Assembly: GCA_963703605.1 (NCBI GenBank)
Contig: CAVPFC010000005.1
Location: 118,284 to 182,283 of the forward strand
Length of the DNA: 64,000 nt
Direction of reading: 5' to 3'
Source: DASXKD01 sp963703605
Lineage (GTDB): Bacteria > Actinomycetota > Actinomycetes > Streptosporangiales > Streptosporangiaceae
Program-made: the position numbers and the translations under genes
The notes under the pieces: generated by a model
Databases searched by the model: none
Seen by the model: only the letters and a program-made list of their open reading frames with translations
Told to the model about the DNA's origin: nothing
Part shown: positions 48,480-58,150 of the stretch, piece after piece
How the letters are laid out: the number at the start of each line of letters is the position of its first letter
Numbering within the stretch: the first letter of the stretch is position 1

Positions 48480-49700
48480 CTACCCCGGCCGGGGCAGTGT
48501 TCCCGGCAGATCCTGGCCGGTTTCCGAAACCGGCCGCCGGCCCACCAGATAGGGCCAGGCGCGGAACAGGGCGGCCGCGGTGGGCACGGCCACCACCGCC
48601 CCGGCGATGCCGGCCACCACCCCGCCGACGGCCAGCACCAGGATGATCGCCAGCGGGTGCAGGCGGACCATCCGGCCGACCACGAGCGGCTGGAGCAGAT
48701 GGCTCTCCAGCTGGTTCTCCAGGATGAAGACGGCCACCAGCACCAGCGCCGCCACCCAGCCGCGGGTGCCGAGGGTGACGGCGACCGCGATGGTGCCGGC
48801 CACCAGAATGCCGACAAGCGGGACGAACGCGGCGAGGAAGACCAGGATCACCAGCGGGGCCAGCAGGGGCACGCCCATCACCGACAGGGTGATGCCGATG
48901 ACAACCGCGTGGATGGCCGCCACCGCGATCGTGCCCCGCACGTAGTAGGTCAGCGCGTCCCACGCGGCCATCCCGGCACCCCGGGCACGGCCGCGGGCGC
49001 CGGGCCCGAGGAACGAAGTTAGCCAGGCCCAGATCCGCTCACCGTCCTTGAGCAGGAAGAACGTGACGAACACCATGAGGAACAGCCCGGCAAGCAGTTC
49101 GGCGAAGATCTTCCCGCCGGACAGGACGGTGCCCGCCACCGCCGACTGGTGAGCCTTGAGGAAGGTGATCAGCCGGTTGGACAGCCGGGCCAGGCCCGCC
49201 TGGCCCAGGTGGAACGGCGGTCCCGCCAGCCATCGCTGGAGGTCGTTCGTCGTGTCGCCGACGTCGTTGACCAGCGTCGGGTAGTTGGCCGAGGTCTGGG
49301 TGACGGCCAGCGTGGCCACCCCGGCGAGCACCACCAGCGCGGCCAGCACCGTGCACCAGGTTGCCGCGAGGCGGGGCAGGCCGAGCACCCTCAGCCGGCG
49401 CGTCAGCGGCTGGAGCAGCGCGGTGAGCAGCAGGGCCGCCACGCACGGCAGGATCACCAGGCGCAGGATGCTGGCCACCCGGAACGCCGCGTAAATCAGG
49501 ATGCCGAGTACCAGCAGGCGCCACGCCCAGCCCGCCGCCTGCTGCAGCCACCCGGGCACCTGCGGCTCGCGGGCGGGCCCGGCAGGGTGCCCGTCCGCCA
49601 TGCTGAGGTCGTCGGCGCTGGCGCGTTCGGCATCGCCGCCGGGCGCCTCATCCACGGCGCCGGTGTCCCGGATGTTGCGCCAGATCCGTCGCGCCATCAT
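48480..49700 (-). CDS. AI-2E/PerM-family membrane transporter
   Basis: 406 residues. About eight transmembrane helices in the typical PerM order: two near residues 60-110 (LLVLGILIYAAFRVASIL), a soluble loop, then LLAGLFLMVFVTFFLLKDGERIWAWL (family signature region) and VLVAVFILENQLESHLLQPLVVGRMVRLHP near the end. The N-terminal ~55 residues are acidic. Ends just before dut. Substrate unknown; AI-2 export is not proven for the family. Confidence 0.88.
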   Translation of the reverse strand: MMARRIWRNIRDTGAVDEAPGGDAERASADDLSMADGHPAGPAREPQVPGWLQQAAGWAWRLLVLGILIYAAFRVASILRLVILPCVAALLLTALLQPLTRRLRVLGLPRLAATWCTVLAALVVLAGVATLAVTQTSANYPTLVNDVGDTTNDLQRWLAGPPFHLGQAGLARLSNRLITFLKAHQSAVAGTVLSGGKIFAELLAGLFLMVFVTFFLLKDGERIWAWLTSFLGPGARGRARGAGMAAWDALTYYVRGTIAVAAIHAVVIGITLSVMGVPLLAPLVILVFLAAFVPLVGILVAGTIAVAVTLGTRGWVAALVLVAVFILENQLESHLLQPLVVGRMVRLHPLAIILVLAVGGVVAGIAGAVVAVPTAAALFRAWPYLVGRRPVSETGQDLPGTLPRPG

Positions 49701-49729
49701 GTCCTCATGTAACCAACTACCGTGGGCTC

Positions 49730-50257
49730 ATGCGTGTTTACCACGAACGGCTGCGTGTCCCGCTGTCCTGGTGGTTGTTCGGGCTTGCCGTCATCGCCAT
49801 CCTCGCCACCGAGGTCGTCCCCGGCTGGCCGCTGGTGGTCGAGGTGGCCATCTACGTGGTGCTCGTCGGCGGTGTCGTGGCGATGCTGCTGAACTGGGGC
49901 CGGGCGACCCTGGACGTCGGCGGCGGGGAGTTCCGCGCGGGACCCGCCCGGGTGCCGCTGGCCGCGGTCGGCGAGGTCACCGCGCTGGACGAGCCGCAAA
50001 CCCGGTCGCTGCGCGGCCCGCGCGGCGACCCGGCGGCATTCCTGCTGATCCGGCCCTATTTGCGGCGGTCGGTGTACGTGGAGGTGACCGGCCAGCGTCC
50101 GGTGCCGCCCCCCGGCCGTGGCTGGCGCTCGCGCCAGGCCAGCCTGGCGGCAGCGGCCCCGTACTGGCTGGTCTGCACGCGGCATCCGGCGGAACTGGCG
50201 GCGGCGATCAACCGGGCCAGGCCCGCTGCCCGCGCCGACGGCGCCGCCATGGGATGA
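49730..50257 (+). CDS. DUF3093 membrane protein
   Basis: 175 residues. ERLRVPLSWWLFGLAVIAI and a second helix near residue 45, followed by DVGGGEFRAGPARVPLAAVG and a Pro-rich loop ending WLVCTRHPAELAAAI, the DUF3093 pattern. ATG at 49730; divergent from the AI-2E gene by 29 bp. Commonly linked to dut in actinobacteria. Confidence 0.88.
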   Translation: MRVYHERLRVPLSWWLFGLAVIAILATEVVPGWPLVVEVAIYVVLVGGVVAMLLNWGRATLDVGGGEFRAGPARVPLAAVGEVTALDEPQTRSLRGPRGDPAAFLLIRPYLRRSVYVEVTGQRPVPPPGRGWRSRQASLAAAAPYWLVCTRHPAELAAAINRARPAARADGAAMG

Positions 50258-50313
50258 TCGACCGTCAATGTCGGCAGCGCACCGGCGACGGCGGCCGCAG
50301 GGAGGAACTGGGC

Positions 50314-50583
50314 ATGTCAGACAAGCGCGCGGACGGCCTTACCAAGGCGTTGGGGGCCACCGCCGCATTTGCCGCGGGGTACGGTGCCCGCAAGCTCGTC
50401 ACGTTCGGCTGGAAGCAGGTCACCGGCAGGGAACCGCCAAGCGACCCGCACGACCCGCAGGTGGCCGTCGGTGAGGCATTGATGTGGGCGATCGCGCTGG
50501 GCGTGACCATGGAGACCGCCCGATTGCTGGCCGGGCGGGCCGCCACGAAGAACATCCGGCGCAGCGTCGGCGGGGCCCAGTGA
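50314..50583 (+). CDS. DUF4235 small membrane protein
   Basis: 89 residues. KALGATAAFAAGYGARKLVTFGWKQVTGREPP, then GEALMWAIALGVTMETARLLAGRAA, typical of DUF4235. ATG at 50314 with GGAGG. Its stop overlaps the next GTG (GTGA), so it is coupled to the methyltransferase-like gene. Confidence 0.85.
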   Translation: MSDKRADGLTKALGATAAFAAGYGARKLVTFGWKQVTGREPPSDPHDPQVAVGEALMWAIALGVTMETARLLAGRAATKNIRRSVGGAQ

Positions 50584-51386
50584 CCGCCCGGCGGGGCCAG
50601 GCGCAGCACGCGGCCCGGGTGCTGCCCGCCCGCCGTCGCGACCGGGATGACGCGGCCGACCTGGAGCCACTCGCCGATCATGACTACGAGCAGGCCGCCC
50701 CGCCGCCCTACGAGCAGGCCGTCCCGCCGCCCGCCGTCATGCGCAGCACCGCGCCGGAACCGGGCCCGGACCCCCGCCAGGCTCGTGAGGCGTGGCTTGA
50801 GCGGGGCCATCTTCAGTTTGACTACCTCATCAACCAGGGCTTGCAGCCCGGTGACCGGCTGCTGGAGATCGGCTGTGGCGACCTGGCCGCCGGGCACCTC
50901 TTCATTGACTATCTGAGCACTGGCAACTACTACGGCATCGACCTTTCGCCGGACGCCGTGATCGGCGCGCAGCAGACGATCACCGATTTCGGCCTCCAGG
51001 CGAAGACGCCGCACGTGACCCTGGCCGGCGACCTCACGCTGGGGTTCCTGCCCGCGTCGAGGTTCACCGTGGTGCAGGCCGACGGCGTGTTCTCGCGCTC
51101 TGCTGTTCCCGCCCCCGCGCTTCGCGCCCACCCCCGCTCTCCCATCGAGATGATCGGCGAATGCCTGGCCCACGTAAGCCGCGTCATGACGGCCGACGCG
51201 ATCTTCGATTTCACCTTTGACCGGGCCGCCTGCGCCGAGCGCCCGGCGCCGCCCGCGGGCTACCGCTACCGCGCGGACACCCTGATCGACCTGGCCGCGT
51301 CCCATGGCCTGGACGCCGAACTCATGAAGGACTGGCAGCAGCCCGGCAGCCCGCAAGCGAAGCTGCGGGTCACCCGCCCCGGCTGA
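50580..51386 (+). CDS. Class I SAM-dependent methyltransferase-like protein
   Basis: About 268 residues from the overlapping GTG, or 215 from an ATG at 50739. Core: FDYLINQGLQPGDRLLEIGCGDLAAG (SAM loop), YYGIDLSPDAVIGAQQ (acidic strand-2 residue), LPASRFTVVQADGVFS and MTADAIFDFTFD. A Pro-rich N-terminal stretch repeats YEQAxPPP twice, encoded by a direct repeat at ~50,688-50,732. Target unknown. Confidence 0.75.
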   Translation: MTARRGQAQHAARVLPARRRDRDDAADLEPLADHDYEQAAPPPYEQAVPPPAVMRSTAPEPGPDPRQAREAWLERGHLQFDYLINQGLQPGDRLLEIGCGDLAAGHLFIDYLSTGNYYGIDLSPDAVIGAQQTITDFGLQAKTPHVTLAGDLTLGFLPASRFTVVQADGVFSRSAVPAPALRAHPRSPIEMIGECLAHVSRVMTADAIFDFTFDRAACAERPAPPAGYRYRADTLIDLAASHGLDAELMKDWQQPGSPQAKLRVTRPG

Positions 51387-51482
51387 CTGGTCACCCGCCG
51401 TAATTAACACGCCAGCTAATGGCGCGCTCTTCCCCGCCGAATTACGATATATCGCGATTGTCGGAACCAGGGAAGGGCCAGC

Positions 51483-52043
51483 ATGACCGAACTCGACCGG
51501 GTACGGGCGTCGGACGCCGAGCGGGACGCCGCGGCCTCCCGGCTCCAGGAGGCGTTCGCCGAGGGGCGCCTCGACGACGCCGAGTTCGACCAGCGGATGC
51601 GGACGGCGCTCACCGCGCAGACCCGTGCGGACCTGACGGAGCTGACGGCCGACCTGCCCGAGCAGGCGCCCCGCCCGCTGCCTGTCCCGGCCGGGCGCGG
51701 GCCGGGCCGGCTCGCGGTCACGTTCAAATCAAGCCTGTCCCGGGCCGGCCGCTGGCGGGTACCGGAGCGGTACACCACGGTCGTCTACAAGGGCAGCGGC
51801 ACGCTTGACCTGCGTGCGGCGGAACTGACCGCTCAGGTGACGACGATCTCGGCGGTCGCCTACAAGTCACGGATCGACATCCTGGTGCCGCCCGGGATCC
51901 GGGTCGAAACGGGCGGCCTCGGCGTGTCCACCGGCGGCACCGGCCCGGCCGGGCCGCTGTCCCCCAGCGCGCCCGTCGTGCACGTGCGCGGCTACAGCTA
52001 CAAGGGCACCATCGAGGTGGCCGGGCGCCCGCCGGAGAGCTGA
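51483..52043 (+). CDS. DUF1707 / LiaF-like envelope protein
   Basis: 186 residues. N-terminal DUF1707 (SHOCT-like) domain: RVRASDAERDAAASRLQEAF and GRLDDAEFDQRM. C-terminal LiaF/cell-wall-response-like beta domain: RYTTVVYKGSGTLDLRAAEL and SRIDILVPPGIRVETGG. No membrane segment. Likely a cytoplasmic or peripheral envelope-stress protein, by family. Confidence 0.85.
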   Translation: MTELDRVRASDAERDAAASRLQEAFAEGRLDDAEFDQRMRTALTAQTRADLTELTADLPEQAPRPLPVPAGRGPGRLAVTFKSSLSRAGRWRVPERYTTVVYKGSGTLDLRAAELTAQVTTISAVAYKSRIDILVPPGIRVETGGLGVSTGGTGPAGPLSPSAPVVHVRGYSYKGTIEVAGRPPES

Positions 52044-52072
52044 CCGCCTGGCGCCCAGCCCGGCGCCCGCGG

Positions 52073-52581
52073 TCAGGTGACCGAGCCGGCCGCCGCGCCG
52101 GTCGCCCGGTCGCCCCACCGCGCCCGCGCCTCGTCCAGGTCGAGCGGGGCGATCATCGGGCCGGTGCGAGAGCTCGGCCTCCCAGTCCTCGGCCGGCACC
52201 CGCCACATCACCTCGAACTCGATGCCGCTCGGGTCCTTCGCGTACAGGGACTTGGACACCCGGTGGTCGCTGGCGCCCACCAGGGCGCCGCGCGCGGCCA
52301 GCCGCTGGCGCGATCTCGTCGAGCTCGGCCAGCGTGCCCACCTCCCAGGCCAGGTGGTAGAGCCCGGTCCTCGGTGCGGCGTCGCCGGCGGATCGGCGCG
52401 CTCCGTCGACCTCGAACAGCCCCAGGTCGTGGTCGTTCGCCGACCCCGGGGCGCGCAGGAAGGCGGCCCGGCCGCCCATCTCGGTGCGGATCTCGAAACC
52501 GAGCGTGGCGGTGTAGAAGTCCACGGCGCTCGCGAGGTCATCGACGTAGAGAACGGCGTGGTTGAGACGGCGCACGGCCAT
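52073..52581 (-). pseudogene. VOC-family (glyoxalase/dioxygenase-like) protein, two +1 frameshifts
   Basis: RLNHAVLYVDDLASAVDFYTATLGFEI, then GLYHLAWEVGTLAELDEIA; break at ~52,308; SDHRVSKSLYAKDPSGIEFEV; break at ~52,165; MIAPLDLDEARARWGD and stop. Removing one base at each site gives a normal ~169-residue VOC protein. Metal ligands appear to be the N-terminal His (LNHAV), the His of YHLAW and Glu in IEFEV. Function unknown. Confidence 0.8.
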
Positions 52582-52609
52582 GGCGGGATCCTCCTCGCGT
52601 GATGCTCCA

Positions 52610-53400
52610 TCATCCAGAATGCGGCGCCGGGCCGTCCAGATTCCCGTGCTGCGGCCCCGTGTACCGGGCCCGCGGGCGCAACGGGGTACGCCGGGCGTAC
52701 TCCTCGAGCGCGTGACCGAGCCAGCCGGCGGTGCGGGCGACCGCGAACATCGCCTCCCCGGCCCCCGCGATCATCCCGGACACGCTGGCGAGCACGCCCA
52801 GGGCGAAGTCGATGTTCGGGCCGGGCAGGCCCCGGCGTTCCACCTCCGCCGCCACCGCCTCGGCCACCTCCAGGCGCGGTGATCCCGGCGCCGCCTCCCG
52901 GATCCGGTCCGAGCAGGAAGGCCGCCCGCGGGTCGCCGGCCCGGTAGACGAAGTGGCCGAACCCGGGGATGCGCTCGCCCCGGCGCAGCAGCGAGGCCAC
53001 CACCCTCGGCACGTCGGCGGGCCCGCTGGCGGCGGCCAGCATCGTCTCGACGCCCAGGGACGCCCCGCCGTGCAGCGCCCCGCCCAGCGCACCGAGCCCG
53101 GTGGCCACCACCGCGTACGGGTCGGCCCGCACCGAGGCGGCCACCCGGGCGGCCAGCGTGGACGCGGCCAGCTCGTGGTCGGCCAGCAGCACGAGCGCCG
53201 CGCGCAGCGCGTCCCACAGTTCGCCCCCGGGCGGCCCGGGGCATAGCGTGCGCCACAGCCGGGCCGTCAGGCCGTCCGCGGACAAGCTCCCGGCGTCGTC
53301 ACCTCCTGGGGCTTCCTCGCCTGCGTGCTCCGGCAGACAGCCCACCATGCCAGCCATGATCGTCTGGCCGGCCGCGATGACGGCCGGCGGGTCCAGGAAG
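52610..53400 (-). pseudogene. Citrate/2-methylcitrate synthase, N-terminus missing at chimeric join
   Basis: C-terminal ~265 residues. Catalytic residues are visible: His in LGALGGALHGGAS, His in IPGFGHFVYRAGD, and Asp in GPNIDFALGVL. A +1 frameshift at ~52,909 separates RAAFLL from IREAAPGSPRLEVAEAV. The 5' part (first ~100 residues) is replaced by fungal sequence at ~53,400, so no start codon exists. Whether it made citrate or methylcitrate cannot be told. Confidence 0.85.
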
Positions 53401-53408
53401 CCCAAGGC
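53395..53408. other. Bacterium-fungus chimeric junction
   Basis: GC content falls abruptly here. Left of it, the minus-strand reading is citrate synthase (FLDPPAVIAAGQTIMAG); right of it, the same frame reads the acidic Ctf4/Mcl1 linker (DDEFVEDDDGAGYALG). Fungal homologues continue with a different sequence after GYALG. No Ns, repeat or mobile-element ends mark the join; a few shared bases (GCCC/GGGC) are all that could have bridged it. Confidence 0.85.
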
Positions 53409-54613
53409 ATAGCCAGCGCCGTCATCATCTTCAACAAATTCGTCATCATATCCCATGACATCTGAGTCCAGGATGTCATCTAGGCTGTCTGGAGTTCCTC
53501 TTCTGATACCTCGAATTGCAACATCCTTTACACCGTTGACGGCTGGTCTTCGAATATTGGCCGAAATTTCAGATAATGGGTCATGTATGAAAGGCGCCGG
53601 CTGCCGGCCCAGCTTCAACAGCTGAACGTGTTCGGCCGGGACGAAATCATTGTAGATGTAAACCTCGCCATCTGTGTTGGTGAATGAGAGGAGATTGTTC
53701 GTAGGATGCCAAGCCAGATCCATGACGTTGGCGTGGTCATATCTTGCAATAATATTCTGGGTTTTGGTCTCCCATAACAAGATCTTTCTGTCTTTTCCTG
53801 CCGTCGCAAGCAGGGCTCCATTGGGTGACCAAGCCAAAGCTGTCACATCACCCATGTGTCCGTTCGTAAACTTCCGTTGGTTCTCCCAATCGCCTCTCGA
53901 CATGACCTGGATGTCCCTCGTAGCGGTAGGTGCGGCGAATGCTCGCCATCCGGATGCCATGCCACCTTTGAGCTGATCTCCGAATCTGTCTCCACACTTC
54001 GAATTAAGCCATCAATCTTTCTGACGAGCTCAGGCTCTTCGCCTAAAAGCGAGTAGACGTAAACCAACCCATCGGTACAAGACAGAGCAATATATGATCC
54101 ACTTGGGTCAAACGTCAGATGCTTCACTGGCTTTGCTTGGTCTCTCAGGTATAGAACAGTACTGGTATCTGTCGTCCTAACAATCTTTACTGTCAATTCG
54201 TCGCTGGCGACTGCACACCATGACTCCATCCGGGGAAAGAGCCACATCTCGAATTGGCAATGTGCAGCGAACGAGGAACTTGTCGAAAGCCATTGTAGCT
54301 AAGGAGTATAAGCTGACCGTGCCATCTTCGGAGCCAGAAACGAAGAAGTCATTCTACAATATAAATTAGCAATTGCAAATCTGAGATTTTATTGATAGAA
54401 AGAGTAGCAAACAGTTGCAGCGACGCCCGTGTTCTGCTCCTGACAGTCGTCAATATTGGTAGGCTCGCCATCGAAGCCTGTCTTATACACTCTGGTTGTA
54501 TTGTTGCTTCCGACGGTGACCAATTTTGTGCCATCTGGAGTATAGGAGAGATATGTCGGGCCTGCAGTATGCGCAGGGCGACCACGTATTCTGAACTGCG
54601 TAGTTGTCGCCAT
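53401..54613 (-). CDS. Ctf4/Mcl1/And-1 homologue, N-terminal WD40 part (fungal)
   Basis: Replisome adaptor linking the CMG helicase to polymerase alpha, nuclear. Exon 1 is 54413-54613 (ATTTQFRIRGRPAHTAG), intron 54354-54412 (GTTTGC...TAG), exon 2 starts NDFFVSGSEDGTVSLYS. WD40 blades follow, e.g. VKHLTFDPSGSYIALSC, VTALAWSPNGALLATAGKD, VMDLAWHPTNNLLSFT, then the acidic linker. Two one-base indels (~54,226 and ~53,946) break the frame. The C-terminal SepB helical domain is lost at the chimeric join. First bases of exon 2 carry no unusual features otherwise. Confidence 0.8.
54354..54412 (-). other. Intron of the Ctf4/Mcl1 gene
   Basis: 59-nt fungal spliceosomal intron, GTTTGC donor to TTGTAG acceptor, phase 0. 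It contains GCTAAT, an acceptable branch point. Confidence 0.75.
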
Positions 54614-54799
54614 TGCTCCGAAATTTTGGAAGTCAATGCCTCGAGACTGTCCAAATAATGGTGCTGTTGATTTTAGAAGACGCGATTAAACGCGTCCATT
54701 GCACAGGCACTTTACGCGTGGGTCTGTGACCCCTGTCATTATTCAACACCCTTAATACCTCCCCACTCTTCAGCCTTGTAATTCATTAACAAATATAAA

Positions 54800-56178
54800 A
54801 TGTCCCGCTCAACAGATCCAGGCCATTTCTTCCAGACCGAGTGGGTAAGGTCATTGTAGGATTATTCTATTGCTAACGATCAACCAGCGCATCAGAAGCT
54901 ACTCGCGCTCGTCGAGCCGCAAAGTCTGGCAACAAGAATGGCAATCCTATAGTTTTACAATCCAAGATTCTGGACATCATTGCCGATCCGTTCTCTCCTT
55001 CATGCGTGTATGTTGCAGAAAGCGCAGGATGTATTAGGAAAATCAATATTGAAGTGGGTGAGCCACCTTGCCCTTTTCTTCAGTATTCCCTCCGCGTATG
55101 GAAGAGACGTCATTTTGACTGGGAATAGACCAGGGAAACAGTTAAAGTATATAGAGGACCGACAGCTCCTCTCACATCCGTTACCATAGGGGGTAAAGGA
55201 GGCAGCACATTATTTGCAGGATGTTGGGATAAAGATGTGTGGTATGGGCAATGGGCGAGCAAGGACTTGAGCGGGAGATATAAAGGGCACTCAGATTTCG
55301 TCAAAGCAGTTGTCTGCGCGAGGATATCAGGGAAAGATGTAGGTACAAATAGTCGATTTACAAAATACTCAATTTGATATTCAGTGCATTGCTAACATTT
55401 GTTGGGCAGATCCTAATTTCTGGCGGCGCAGATGCTAAGATCATGATCTGGGACACTGCAACTGGGACCCGACTTCATACATTGCGAGACAATAGAGATA
55501 CTATGAGGGCAGTTCAGTTCATGGCCATTGATCCTCTTGACTCCACAGGGGATGAACTTGTTCTTGTTTCCTCAAGCAGCGACCCTGAAATACGACGGTG
55601 GCGAATTTCTCTCGACTCTGCAAGCCAGATCTTTGATGAGAGAACAGTCTCAAAGCCAGATCAAGCAGATCTTCCAAGCCGTGCAATTCGCGAGCATGAA
55701 ACGAGTGTGTATAAGCTATTTTTCGATTCCGATGAAGGGCGATTTATGGACTGCAAGCGCAGACGGGACTGCTAAATGTCTGTCTCGGGCACGCAATTGG
55801 GCTGCAGAAGAGATAATCGAGCATGGAGACTATGTACGCGCTGTAGTGGTGACGCCAGACTGGATCGTCACGGCTGGACGAGATGAGGACGTCAAAGTGT
55901 GGGACAGGACCACGGAAAAGCTATTCCATGTCTACGACGGGCATTTCGAAGAGGTCACCGGTCTGGTGCTCATGGACAACTGCAGAAAGGTTGTCAGTGT
56001 TAGTATTGATGGGACGCTACGTATATGGCCGCTGGGCAGGAGTGAATTGGAGAAGGCCAAAGTGGAGAAGGACGAGAGGGCCAGAGGGTTGGTGAAGGAG
56101 ACAACGGTCGCGAAGACGTCACTGATGACTGAAGAGGAAGAAGCCGAATTAGCAGAACTCATGTATGATGATGATTAG
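54800..56178 (+). CDS. Ascomycete WD40-repeat protein, four exons
   Basis: Starts SRSTDPGHFFQTEW; exons 54800-54844, 54888-55053, 55129-55338, 55410-56178. Introns have canonical ends, two with TGCTAAC branch points; intron 2 uses donor GTGGGT. WD40 repeats: SCVYVAESAGCIRKINIE, STLFAGCWDKDVWYGQW, ILISGGADAKIMIWD, LVSSSSDPEIRRW, LWTASADGTAKC, WIVTAGRDEDVKVWD, VVSVSIDGTLRIWPL. It ends with an acidic EEEEAELAELMYDDD. A one-base insertion at ~55,738 and a frame mismatch at the exon 1/2 join are visible. Related genes are widespread in Pezizomycotina; role unknown to me. Confidence 0.75.
54845..54887 (+). other. Intron 1 of the WD40 gene
   Basis: 43 nt, GTAAGG donor, TGCTAAC branch point at 54871-54877, CAACCAG acceptor. 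Joining as written leaves the next exon one base out of frame, so one or two bases near the acceptor are probably missing from the assembly. Confidence 0.7.
55054..55128 (+). other. Intron 2 of the WD40 gene
   Basis: 75 nt, from GTGGGT to AATAG, phase 0; splicing joins KINIE to TRETVKVYRG. An alternative GTGAGC donor four bases later would break the frame. Confidence 0.65.
55339..55409 (+). other. Intron 3 of the WD40 gene
   Basis: 71 nt, GTAGGT donor, TGCTAAC branch point ~14 nt before the TTGGGCAG acceptor, phase 0 (SGKD then ILISGG). Confidence 0.85.
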
Positions 56179-56307
56179 ATTAATAACGCTCTCTGAGGCT
56201 CGGCAGCTAATCAAGATCTACATCTGCCGAATATCGAAACTCTTGGATGCACATTATCCTATAGGGGGGTCCGAAATTGACTTTGCTTTCCGCACTGCTC
56301 ATAGATA

Positions 56308-56483
56308 TACGAAGGTCTGTACCAAAAGTCATGGAACTGCGCTAGTCAAAGCCACCATCGCCATAGTTATGACCTTCGCTAAAATTTAGGGGACACATCA
56401 CTGAATCACAGGGCATACTCGCTAAACCTCCAGCGTCCCCCTACTAGCGCAGTTCTATGACTATTTTGGTACAGACCTTCGTA
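56308..56483. mobile_element. MITE-like fold-back element
   Basis: Arms 56308-56345 and 56444-56483 are near-perfect inverted repeats (38 and 40 nt, a two-base indel and one mismatch) around a ~98-nt spacer. Both ends read TACGAAGGTCTGTACC, and the outermost TA could be a target-site duplication as for Tc1/mariner-derived MITEs. No coding capacity. Confidence 0.6.
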
Positions 56484-56983
56484 TGACTTCTATAATCTCA
56501 TTGGCCAGTTCTGGGCGGTATCTTTCCGCTCTATCCAGAGTTCCCTAAAATTCCTCGCAGCGGTCTCAATTCACTTACACTGGTTAGATGAGAGCATGCC
56601 GGACGAATGGCTGATTCTTGAAGCGAGCTTGGGGGGCCCTTGAACGGAGAAGCTTGACCTTGTCCGAAGAGCTTACTCCGTAGGATCTACGTGACATTAC
56701 GGGTAGGTACAGGCGATAGGCCTCGGAATCTCTTGTTTCTACATGGAAGAATGTCACGAAGCTCGTATGCATCATTCGCAATCGAGAAGCGGTAAGATAG
56801 GGACAGAGAAGGGTAGAGTCTTGCTTGGCCGTGCAAGCCTGCCGACTGCTGCAAGGCATCGAATAGCGCCGGCTTGTTACGGCCTTTCAGTTGTGCCAGC
56901 CTACCTCTACTTCGACATCCAGGCAACTTGTCCAATGTCTTTGACGCAACTTATCATGACAAGTTGAGGCACGACTATGCGCC

Positions 56984-57007
56984 AGAGCCGATGCTAGCAT
57001 CGGCTCT
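56984..57007. repeat. Perfect 24-bp palindrome
   Basis: AGAGCCGATGCT followed by its exact reverse complement, centred on CTAG. No gene nearby to assign it to. Confidence 0.85.
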
Positions 57008-58150
57008 ATACGCTGGAGATTCCAAAAATACCTGTGACGAGCACTACAGGGCCGCACTGACCGGTGGCTAATAAATTGGCTTACGATTAAATCGACAAGA
57101 TCGATTTATCATACGACGCGGCGCCGTTGGGCGGATCCAGGAAAGATCCGGGAAGTTGATCTGAAATGCCACGTTTAATGCAAGGGGAAGATATCTTGAG
57201 AAGGAGCGCAAAACATCGTTTCATCTCTATACCCCTTGCAGACATGGATATACGCAGCATCAAACTTCATCACGACTAGCTACAACGTCGAATCATAGGC
57301 ATCGACAGGCAAAAATGGTACCGTATTGAAGAGGCTGTTTCAGGTGTTAGGCTTGATCCTCGGTGCCAAGGTAGCAGTTGAGTCGTGGACGATACGGCGA
57401 ACAAAGTCAGCAATCCCGCGCGGGACTGGGACAGGTCACAAAGAGGCCTGTGCCGTGCATCGTTCCCAGTGCAACATCGTGTCCAGCGTACTACGCGACC
57501 ATCCAAATCGATGCTTTTGCCTACAGACCATGCTCACAAGCTATGCTCACCGTATGTTGCTTTCCCTCTTAGTTGAGGATGTGAAGGCTGAGGCAATGAC
57601 CATGCTGGCTGAAACGCTGCGTGTCCGTGGTCGGCTGCACTTTCAAGATGTTCTCTGCTTCCGGATCCATCGCTTTTTCTCACCAGATATGGCTCGCCTT
57701 GCAGAGCCTATCTGGCCATTGGTATGCACATGCACAGTCTGCTTTCGAGGCTTGCTAACGCATATTTCATTCGGTCCTTTCACTTTCGCTCTGACGCGCT
57801 CTATCAACACCCAGGCTCATGCCTGGAGCCGTCTGGTGGGCCGAACACATTAACGGCCCAAGGTATTGGGAAGGTGAGACTTGATCCCATACACGTTTGA
57901 CTGGGTTCAGAATTTTCTATTACAGTATGCTCCGCTTCCTTGCTTCTTCTTTGCCAGATTTGAAAGTGGTTCATGTCCATATCAATATTCACACGGCTAC
58001 GTGCAGCTGCACTACACCTTTCTTATTGAGGTGTCATAGTTTCCAGCTGCAGGTCATAACATCATACTAGGAGGAAATTGTTTCAGTCCTGCAGCTTCTC
58101 CGTTTGCAATTGGCGCCGTGGCGTTAACTTGACGTTCTACGCTGAGCATC

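Larger units (their letters stand above)
56179..58150. other. Fungal intergenic region with no supported gene
   Basis: Nearly 2 kb without convincing coding sequence. It holds the fold-back element at 56,308-56,483, a 24-bp palindrome at 56,984-57,007 and a small inverted repeat (AAATCGA / TCGATTT) near 57,088-57,106. A 175-codon open frame at 57,326-57,853 shows no recognisable domain or repeats and is likely chance. Confidence 0.6.

Noticed and set aside
51867..53960. A continuous 697-codon minus-strand frame spanning VOC, citrate synthase and WD40 sequence
   Set aside because: Chance in-frame fusion across two bacterial genes, a frameshift and the chimeric join; not a real protein.
57326..57853. 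175-codon open frame in the fungal intergenic region
   Set aside because: No homology cue, no repeats or domains, no splice context; length is possible by chance at this base composition.
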